NCBI GenBank assembly: GCA_943788875.1
Contig: CALSSA010000002.1
Location: 124,001-188,000, forward strand
DNA: 64,000 nucleotides
Origin: an uncultured Pseudomonadales bacterium
GTDB lineage: Bacteria > Pseudomonadota > Gammaproteobacteria > Pseudomonadales > Porticoccaceae
Direction: 5' to 3'
The position numbers and the translations under genes were made by a program. Positions 57,508 through 64,000 of this stretch are shown one piece after another (position 1 is the stretch's first letter; each line of letters opens with the position of its first letter). The notes under the pieces were generated by a model. That model was not told the origin of the DNA. It made no database searches and worked only from the letters and a program-made list of their open reading frames with translations.

Positions 57508-58092
57508 ATGCGGTACACGCTTTTTTCGACGCCCATTCTCAGTTCTGTGCTGCGTGTGATATCTAAACTCATGTTAAAGATTATTCGATGGCGGGTGATT
57601 GGCTCACTGCCGGAGGGCCAGCGCAAGTATGTGCTTATAGTGGCGCCGCATACGTCCAACTGGGATTTTATCCTGTTTGTTTTTACAGTGTCTGTGTTGC
57701 GCTTGCAACCCAGCGTGCTGATCAAGAGCACTTTGTTTGTCGGCCCTCTAGGTTGGTTTTTGCGTTATTGCGGGGCTATTCCGGTCAATCGCGCACAGAA
57801 AAATTCATTGGTGGACTATATTGCTGGTATCTATGCGGAGCGAGATGAGTTTGTATTGGTTATTACCCCTGAGGGTACTCGCAGTGCAAATCCTAACTGG
57901 AAGCGGGGTTTTCACCATGTCGCTACCAAAGCGGACGTGCCTATTTTGGTTGTCTCTGTGGACAGTAATAAACGAACCATTGGTATAGAGGGATTGATGG
58001 AACCCTCTGATGATGTGGATTCAGACATACTCAAACTGAAAAAACTTTTTGACAGCAAGAGTGGGTTAAAGCCGGAAAACTATGCCTCTTAA
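57508..58092 (+). CDS. 1-acyl-glycerol-3-phosphate acyltransferase-like protein
   Basis: The 194-residue protein has the catalytic H-x4-D motif in VAPHTSNWDFIL and the substrate motif TPEGTRSANPNWKRGFHH, typical of the PlsC family, plus one or two N-terminal hydrophobic segments. Short members like this act in lipid or glycolipid acylation. The ATG at 57508 has GGAG 7 bp upstream; an in-frame ATG at 57448 has none. Confidence 0.85.
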   Translation: MRYTLFSTPILSSVLRVISKLMLKIIRWRVIGSLPEGQRKYVLIVAPHTSNWDFILFVFTVSVLRLQPSVLIKSTLFVGPLGWFLRYCGAIPVNRAQKNSLVDYIAGIYAERDEFVLVITPEGTRSANPNWKRGFHHVATKADVPILVVSVDSNKRTIGIEGLMEPSDDVDSDILKLKKLFDSKSGLKPENYAS

Positions 58093-58589
58093 TAATTTCG
58101 CTTCTTAAGGGCTGTACTTGCTAAAGCTGAGTTTGCGATGGATTTCTGTCTAGCACTAAAATAACCATGAAATATAAAAGCAGGGAGAATATAAATAAGC
58201 ATATTGTTTATATTCCAGAATAATTGTGTATCTAGGTCTAGCGGTTTAAAACCATTTTGCTCTATAAATAGCAGAGTGACAGTGCCTACAGATAGGATAT
58301 ATAAATAAGGAATGGTTTTGATTGGTCTAAGGAAGGTTAGTACTCGGTAAGGTATAATCCAGATCAAACTGTGGAAGGCCACGAGGCCAATTACTTCTCC
58401 TAAGCTAATCCAATTGTAGTCAAGGTAACTGTCCAGATAAAAGTCTGGAGTCCAGAGGTGATAAAGCTGAGACAGCCAACGATAATAAAAATCTGGCAGG
58501 TAAGTGGCCCAGGCTTCAGCTAAAAGCACAAAAGCACCCATATTGAGGGTTAATACAAGTTTGGGGTCGCTGTTCAAGTATTTAAGCAT
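58089..58589 (-). CDS. Small polytopic membrane protein of unknown function
   Basis: The 166-residue protein has four hydrophobic segments (for example LVLTLNMGAFVLLAEAWA, VIGLVAFHSLIWIIPYRVL, YLYILSVGTVTLLFI, MLIYILPAFIFHGYF) and many aromatic residues. I do not recognise it. It overlaps the end of the convergent acyltransferase gene by 4 bp. Confidence 0.6.
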   Translation of the reverse strand: MLKYLNSDPKLVLTLNMGAFVLLAEAWATYLPDFYYRWLSQLYHLWTPDFYLDSYLDYNWISLGEVIGLVAFHSLIWIIPYRVLTFLRPIKTIPYLYILSVGTVTLLFIEQNGFKPLDLDTQLFWNINNMLIYILPAFIFHGYFSARQKSIANSALASTALKKRNY

Positions 58590-58612
58590 AATGCACCATT
58601 TTCCCAATTAGA

Positions 58613-58825
58613 CTACCGCGCAGCTCTTGCGACTCTTGCACATTTATTGGCGCTCTGTTGGTAATAATCAGCTTCGCCCAAATAGGCATTCTTACGTTTT
58701 TCTTCTTTCATACATTTTTCGTATGGATCAGAACAACCTGCTGTAGACAGAACAGCTGCGATAGAAAGCGTTGTTGCCAATGCCCGTATGGAGCTGCTTT
58801 TAAATGCAGCAATATATTGAACCAT
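58613..58825 (-). CDS. Small predicted lipoprotein
   Basis: The 70-residue protein has a signal peptide with lipobox LSTAGC. The mature part is about 40 residues, charged, with a Cys pair (KCMKEEKRKNAY ... KCARVAR). GAGGG lies 9 bp before the ATG. It lies 23 bp upstream of the membrane-protein gene and is probably cotranscribed. Confidence 0.65.
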   Translation of the reverse strand: MVQYIAAFKSSSIRALATTLSIAAVLSTAGCSDPYEKCMKEEKRKNAYLGEADYYQQSANKCARVARAAR

Positions 58826-58978
58826 CTAAATTTACCCTCGATTTCGTTATTGCCCTGACACTATGGTAAAGGCAAGACTCAAGCATAATGATCTACAAGA
58901 TATTTATCTATTTAAATAGTGTTTTAATCTCTGTAAAGAGGTATAACTCATATCCCAGTACTTATTTATATAGCCTGT

Positions 58979-59779
58979 ATGACAATGTCTCAGTACTCTT
59001 CATCTGATCAAGCCATTCAATTTGATCATATAGTGATTTTTGTCTCGGATCTCGATCGGGCGATCAATGACTTTTCTAGCCTTGGCTTTAATGTCACCAG
59101 AGGTGGCAGCCACGGCTTGACTGAAAATGCACTGATTATCTTTACCAATCAAACCTATATTGAACTGCTGGCAGTCAAACCTTTTTACACTAATCCGTTA
59201 ATGGCCATTGCTAACCGTCTAGGCATTTTGCGGTGGCAGGCAGAGAAGAGAAGAAGCATTTATTGCAGATTGTTACGCTGGGTGAATGGTGATGTTGGAC
59301 CAGTTGACTGGTGTGTTCGAGTCACTGATCTGGCCGCCTGCGCAGATTGCTGGAAAGAGGGCAGGTCGGATGTGCTCAACAGTGAAACCTTCGCCCGGGA
59401 GCGTACTGATGGAGAGATTATACGCTGGCACTTAGGCGGAATTAACAATTCTAATCTGCCCATTTTACTGCAGGATATTACGCCCCTTGATCAGCGTGTG
59501 CCCTTGGCTGATGCAGTGCATCTTAATCAAGGGGCAGAGTTGCGAGAGATTCAATTTTCGGTTGCGGACCCTGCCGTTGCCTGTGGTATGGCGAACAAAT
59601 TCCTTGGGCCGGAATTTGGAGGAGATAACCCTTTAATGGTTGGCAATGTGCAGATCAGCTTTGTGGATCAGTCTGTGCAGGACATGATTTGTCTGAGTAT
59701 TACCTATTCAGGCAAGCAGATTGAGCAGCTGGATACTCGCAAAACCTATGGATTAAGCATTAAGTTAGTGCCGGCTTAA
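58979..59779 (+). CDS. VOC-superfamily (glyoxalase-like) protein
   Basis: The 266-residue protein opens with a VOC beta-alpha-beta unit, FDHIVIFVSDLDRAINDFSSLGF, then TNQTYIELLAVKP and a second half with EIQFSVADP. The layout fits glyoxalase-like domain proteins (Glyoxalase_3 type) whose substrate is unknown. It has one possible metal-binding His (FDHIV). A second ATG lies two codons downstream. Confidence 0.75.
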   Translation: MTMSQYSSSDQAIQFDHIVIFVSDLDRAINDFSSLGFNVTRGGSHGLTENALIIFTNQTYIELLAVKPFYTNPLMAIANRLGILRWQAEKRRSIYCRLLRWVNGDVGPVDWCVRVTDLAACADCWKEGRSDVLNSETFARERTDGEIIRWHLGGINNSNLPILLQDITPLDQRVPLADAVHLNQGAELREIQFSVADPAVACGMANKFLGPEFGGDNPLMVGNVQISFVDQSVQDMICLSITYSGKQIEQLDTRKTYGLSIKLVPA

Positions 59780-59861
59780 TGCGCATAAAGTTCTGCTGTT
59801 GCCGGCATTAAAACTTAAACCATCCCAGTTGATCATAGCTAATGCCGGTAGAGGTAAACCC

Positions 59862-60730
59862 CTATATCGCGAATAGGCAGCCTGTCATAACCAGACCGAG
59901 CACGGAACCTATAATGCCATTATTGGCGGCATACCCCAGAATAGTTGTCGGCAAATATTGATGATACAAGAATGCCGGGGTACGTCACCATGTCACCGAG
60001 TTTTTTAGCGGTTTGATAGCGCCGCTCAAAATCGATGGCACATATCAGACCAAAGAAAAGTTGCTGAAACCCAAGCATAAAGCCCAGGATCGAGGCCAGG
60101 GTCACCAGCTGTTCGGCCATGGTCACGCCAAATAGACTGACGTCATAATCGGACCTTGCCAGTAATGTGGGGCTGGTATAGCTAGCATGCAGGGATAAAT
60201 TATCGCTCGATAGCGGGCGACGAAATAGGTTATATAGACAGACTTAAAAATATTAAACAGAAAGAACCCTGATGAGATTTCATGTGCTTTGGTACTGCTG
60301 GTTTTAGCTGGGAACAATGGATTGGTATCCTGCTGGGACAGATCCTGTACTGACTGTTGATCTAAGGTCACTGGTATACCGTGCAGGCTTATTTCACCGA
60401 GATAATAAGCCGGCGCATAAACAACAGCAGGAAGGCGAGAACAATTTGGAGGGTATCAATATTCTGTAATGTTGAGGGCTCGGAAAATAGCACCAGCAGC
60501 AATGATGTGGTTAATAGCCAGGATGAAGGATAGATAGTCAACCATGATAAAATAATTGCACCGATAGAATGATGCTTGGTTGATATCGAGCACAGGCCTC
60601 TATTCTGAACAACATGCCAGGCCCCGGATCTTGAGTTTTCTAGACGCAGCGCCGTCAGTGGTGATTCGAATACCGGTGGCAGGTTCTCGTAGATAAATTT
60701 TTTCGAGAAAGTCTTCCAGGAAAAGGTCAC
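59862..60730 (-). pseudogene. Broken polytopic membrane-protein gene
   Basis: The minus strand holds three consecutive short frames (60730-60389, 60371-60123, 60126-59920) that read as one hydrophobic protein if joined. The first frame gives FIYENLPPVFESPLTALRLE and helices. A shift near 60400 leads to YYLGEISLHGIPVTLDQQ, another near 60150 leads to GVTMAEQLVTLASILGFML, and one near 59930 leads to NNGIIGSVLGLVMTGCLFAI with a stop at 59862. The repaired product would be about 285 residues. I do not recognise the family. Indels only, as in the GH3 gene. Confidence 0.55.
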
Positions 60731-61008
60731 TGGTGAATGACAGGATTATGCAGGTCTGCTGTGACAGGCACTTCTTAGCTTTGCGGCTTTATAGGGTGAA
60801 CTGATGCCAGGGATAAACTTTTCATCGTCTTCATTGGTCGGTTGTCTCAAACTCAAAAATTATTCTGGGTTATCCAGTTGCGCGTTAGATCCTAATTTCA
60901 CAGGTAACTCGGCGATAGTCTGTGCTGTTTAAGTAGCAAAAAGAGGTTACTATAGCCCTTTATCGGCACTGTTAATTCGGCCGGATGAGTCTGGCAGGGG
61001 GAGCCGCA

Positions 61009-62142
61009 ATGTACATCATACTGTCTGTCGCAATTGCTATTACTCTGGCTACATCAGTCTTTATCTGTATTAAATGGCGAGATCTAACCTGCACTGGCCC
61101 GACGCCTTTATCTGTGTTGGCTTTCTCGGCGATTCTGTTTACCTCTGGCTTGGATGTTGGGCTTATTATGTTCCCGTTGGTGGAATTTCCTGTCTATGCC
61201 GCTGAGGTGCAATATAGCTTTACCAACCCTCTGGCCATTGAGTTTGGGTTCTGGGGTTTTCTAGTCTGGGCGTTTTACTTTTTAACTACATTCTATTTTT
61301 GTATTGTGGAACCCAGGGTCAAGCTATTTCAGCTGAGGTCTGTTCGCTGGGTTAATAATGCCATTATTATTGCCACCTGTGCCTTTACCGCCTATCTGTT
61401 TTTAAGCTATGCCCCCAGCTATATTGAGGGTATCAGCCAATCCCAGCAGTATCTTCTGGTGGGGCTGATTATTCTTATGGCAGTGTTTTCGAGCACAGAT
61501 ATCGCCTATGTCAAAATCCTTAGCCTGAGCTCCAGCCTGTTATTTTTGCTGCTGATACTGGTGATGTTTAGTGCCTCCGGTGCTTCTGCTGCGGAGTATT
61601 TCGCATCCATGGCCAATATTGGCGGTTACTTTGGCAATATCCACCGCTTTGTTAGCCCCATCAGTGACTACCATGGCTGGTATCTGTTCTGGTGGTTTGC
61701 CTGGAGTATTATGATCGGTCAGTTTGTGGCCAGATTTGTTAGCGGATTGAAGACCTGGCAACTGCTGCTGGCTTTGCTGATGATTCCGTCGGTAGCTATC
61801 GCGCTGTGGTTTTCGGTGCTGTATTACTATTTTTCCAATGATATCCCGGTGACGGGCATTCTGCGCGGCGCAATGGTGGTGCTGGGTATTATCTTTGTGG
61901 TTAATTCCTTGGACTCATTGATACGGCTGTATACCGATAACCTGGGTATGGGTGTTGACCGACTGGGGCGCAATAAATATATGCTTGGCAACTGGTTGCT
62001 GATTGCGACACTGGTGCTGTTATATCAGTTAACGCCTCTGAAAATTGAATGGGTTGGACTGCTGGTGATCGGGTTATATGCTGTGATTTACCTATTGCTC
62101 TATCAGCGCAGACGCGAGCTTAGCGACGGTTTTACGCTGTAG
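61009..62142 (+). CDS. BCCT-like transporter (betaine/carnitine/choline type), short
   Basis: The 377-residue membrane protein has about ten helices. The segment [23 protein letters not shown] corresponds to the Trp-rich BCCT signature (WWxxWxPFxGxFxAR in family members I recall), with IMIG in place of PFVG. BCCT carriers are usually 500 or more residues, so this is a short or divergent member. ATG 61009 is chosen for the AGGGGGA site 6 bp upstream. The downstream choline-dehydrogenase-like gene supports a quaternary-amine substrate. Confidence 0.65.
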   Translation: MYIILSVAIAITLATSVFICIKWRDLTCTGPTPLSVLAFSAILFTSGLDVGLIMFPLVEFPVYAAEVQYSFTNPLAIEFGFWGFLVWAFYFLTTFYFCIVEPRVKLFQLRSVRWVNNAIIIATCAFTAYLFLSYAPSYIEGISQSQQYLLVGLIILMAVFSSTDIAYVKILSLSSSLLFLLLILVMFSASGASAAEYFASMANIGGYFGNIHRFVSPISDYHGWYLFWWFAWSIMIGQFVARFVSGLKTWQLLLALLMIPSVAIALWFSVLYYYFSNDIPVTGILRGAMVVLGIIFVVNSLDSLIRLYTDNLGMGVDRLGRNKYMLGNWLLIATLVLLYQLTPLKIEWVGLLVIGLYAVIYLLLYQRRRELSDGFTL

Positions 62143-62183
62143 AAAAACATGTCGCCAATAAATGGCATGACGAACAAAAAGGT

Positions 62184-63878
62184 ATGGGATTAATGCAAGA
62201 CACAAAGAGTTACCATTATATTGTGGTGGGCGCTGGCTCTGCCGGTGCCATTGTAGCGGCGCGTTTGAGTGAGGATGCTGACTGTTCTGTATTATTGCTG
62301 GAGTATGGTGGTTCTGATGCCAGCGTATTTATTCGCATGCCGTCGGCTCTGGGTATTCCCATGAATACCACAAAATATAACTGGGGCTTTGAGTCTGCTC
62401 CGGAGCCTTTTTTAAATAATCGCGCCATGAATTGTCCCCGGGGCAAAGTGATGGGCGGTACTTCTTCTATTAATGGCATGGTCTATGTGCGCGGCAATGC
62501 CATGGACTATGACGAATGGGAGTCGGTTGGTGCAGAGGGCTGGAACTACCAAAACTGTCTGCCGTACTTCAAAAAGCTTGAGACTCATCATTGCCGGACC
62601 AGTGAGTACACTGGTACTGATGGGCCTGTGGCAATCAGCGGCGGTAATAATATGGCCAACCCTCTGTACCGCGCCTTTATCGATGCCGGTGTTGAAGCCG
62701 GGTATACAGAAACTGAAGACTATAATGGCTACCGCCAGGAGGGCTTTGGCCAGAAGTTTATGAATGTGGATGCCGGTGTGCGAGCATCCACCAGTCATGC
62801 CTATCTGAGGTCTGCCAGAAGGCGGGCTAATCTGACTGTGCTCAAGCGTGCTCTGGTTACTGGCATTACCTTTGAAGGCAAGACCGCGACCGGTATTAAA
62901 TGCCGGATAAAAGGGCGCACAAAAACCTTTGCGGCAACGCGCGAGGTCATTCTCTGCGCCGGTGCCATCGGTTCGCCTCAGCTATTGCAGGTGTCCGGGG
63001 TGGGACCAAAAACGGTGCTAAACAAAGCCGGTATTGAGATGGTGCATGAACTGCCGGGGGTGGGTGAGAATCTACAGGACCATCTGGAATTTAATTTTCA
63101 ATATAACTGCAAACAGCCAATCAGCTTAAATGGCAGTCTGGGTCTGTTTAGCAAAGCACTGATTGGCCTGCGCTGGCTATTATTTAAAACCGGGTTAGGG
63201 CGCAGCAATCATTTTGAATCCTGTGCTTTTATTCGTTCCAGAGCTGGGGTCAAGTGGCCGGATATCCAGTATCACTTTTTGCCCGGGGCAGTGACCTATG
63301 ACGGCTCTGTGGCTTTTAAAGGTCATGGTTTTCAGGTCCATGTTGGCCACAATAAACCCACTAGCCGCGGCCATGTGCATGCGCTGTCCGGAGATATTAA
63401 ACAGCATCCGGAGATACTGTTTAACTATCTGCAGACTGAGCATGACCGACAGGGTTTCCGCGACTGTGTCCACCTGACCAGAGAGATTATGCGTCAGCCT
63501 GCTATGGATGCATTTCGTGGGGAGGTCATTCAGCCTAGCCCGGAAGTGCAAACTGATGAAGAGATTGATGCCTTTGTCCGCGACTCTGTGGACAGTGCCT
63601 ATCATCCCGCGGGCACCTGCAAAATAGGTGCGGACAATATGGCAGTTGTGGATAAGGATCTGCGTGTCCATGGTATTGCCAATTTGCGGGTGATTGATTC
63701 ATCGGTATTTCCAACCGTGCCCAATGGCAATCTTAATGCGCCAACTATGATGCTGGCCGAGCGGGGGGCGGATCTGATTAAAGGCTGTGATATCAAGCCG
63801 TCCTCTAGAGCTGACAGCTATACTGATCAGCAATGGCAGGAGCGGCAAAAAGAAGGCACGCCATTAAGGCTTGTCTAG
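62184..63878 (+). CDS. GMC oxidoreductase, choline dehydrogenase-like
   Basis: The 564-residue flavoenzyme has the FAD motif [17 protein letters not shown], the first GMC signature [19 protein letters not shown], the second [15 protein letters not shown], the active-site His in [13 protein letters not shown] and the C-terminal [19 protein letters not shown]. It oxidises an alcohol, probably choline or a related compound given the transporter upstream. Other alcohols are possible in this large family. An alternative ATG lies three codons downstream. Confidence 0.85.
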   Translation: MGLMQDTKSYHYIVVGAGSAGAIVAARLSEDADCSVLLLEYGGSDASVFIRMPSALGIPMNTTKYNWGFESAPEPFLNNRAMNCPRGKVMGGTSSINGMVYVRGNAMDYDEWESVGAEGWNYQNCLPYFKKLETHHCRTSEYTGTDGPVAISGGNNMANPLYRAFIDAGVEAGYTETEDYNGYRQEGFGQKFMNVDAGVRASTSHAYLRSARRRANLTVLKRALVTGITFEGKTATGIKCRIKGRTKTFAATREVILCAGAIGSPQLLQVSGVGPKTVLNKAGIEMVHELPGVGENLQDHLEFNFQYNCKQPISLNGSLGLFSKALIGLRWLLFKTGLGRSNHFESCAFIRSRAGVKWPDIQYHFLPGAVTYDGSVAFKGHGFQVHVGHNKPTSRGHVHALSGDIKQHPEILFNYLQTEHDRQGFRDCVHLTREIMRQPAMDAFRGEVIQPSPEVQTDEEIDAFVRDSVDSAYHPAGTCKIGADNMAVVDKDLRVHGIANLRVIDSSVFPTVPNGNLNAPTMMLAERGADLIKGCDIKPSSRADSYTDQQWQERQKEGTPLRLV

Positions 63879-63930
63879 ATTCAATAGCAACAACAATTAC
63901 TAATACAGAGCAATTTCAAAGGGGCAGCAT

Positions 63931-64000
63931 ATGAAACCAGTTTGTTTAATTATAGGAGCCGGAGCAGGTATCGGTGGCACTGTTGGCAAACGCTTTGCCA
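63931..64000 (+). CDS. Start of a short-chain dehydrogenase (runs out of window)
   Basis: Only 23 codons are visible: VCLIIGAGAGIGGTVGKRFA, the NAD(P)-binding GxGxxG turn of the SDR family with an extra Gly. AAAGGGG lies upstream of the ATG. It follows the GMC gene by 52 bp and probably belongs to the same operon. Confidence 0.75.
   Translation, partial: MKPVCLIIGAGAGIGGTVGKRFA

Noticed and set aside
57351..57731. 126-codon frame on the minus strand
   Set aside because: Overlaps the acyltransferase gene, which has clear catalytic motifs.

Overview
The window looks like chromosomal DNA of a marine gammaproteobacterium close to the SAR92/Cellvibrionales group (inference; no tree or search was run). 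Supporting signs are a laminarin-type sugar locus with a large TonB-dependent receptor, a complete Na+-translocating NADH:quinone reductase operon, lexA with a classical LexA box, and a long housekeeping block whose order (topA, DUF6586-like gene, lexA, nagZ, csiV, mfd, gap, nqrABCDEF, sthA, lolCDE, DUF2062) matches what I remember from Pseudomonas.

Region 1 (1-9.2 kb) is a polysaccharide utilisation locus: the 3' end of a secreted protein with two almost identical carbohydrate-binding-like modules, a TonB-dependent receptor, a LytS-type sensor kinase with a LytTR response regulator, and an ExoP-like GH3 glucosidase. The kinase, the regulator and the 5' half of the GH3 gene carry about nine indels, although the encoded protein sequence between the indels looks fully conserved. 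This suggests base-calling or assembly errors, or very recent inactivation.

Region 2 (9.2-55.2 kb) is mostly core: an HD-domain/MOSC pair, tatD, slt, usp, topA, lexA, nagZ, mscS, a lipocalin, csiV, mfd, gap, gloB, nqrA-F with apbE and nqrM, sthA, lolCDE, a YadGH-type ABC exporter, queF, a LysR regulator divergent from gcvT-gcvP, and a membrane adenylate/guanylate cyclase. An accessory pair, a small lipoprotein and a secreted protein with calcium-binding thrombospondin-3-like repeats, sits at 18.4-20.2 kb.

Region 3 (55.2-64 kb) is accessory. It opens with the most unusual object in the window: four identical 155-bp tandem units directly upstream of tRNA-Ser(GGA). Each unit contains the 27-bp tRNA leader, the first 22 nt of the tRNA, and a 106-bp spacer rich in inverted repeats. 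An AT-rich FkbM methyltransferase gene, an acyltransferase, small membrane and lipoprotein genes, a VOC-family protein and a broken membrane-protein gene follow. The window ends with a BCCT-like transporter, a choline-dehydrogenase-like GMC oxidoreductase and the start of a short-chain dehydrogenase.

Together the genes describe an aerobic, sodium-energised marine heterotroph that takes up algal glucan and probably quaternary amines. All family names rest on reading motifs by eye; no database search was possible.
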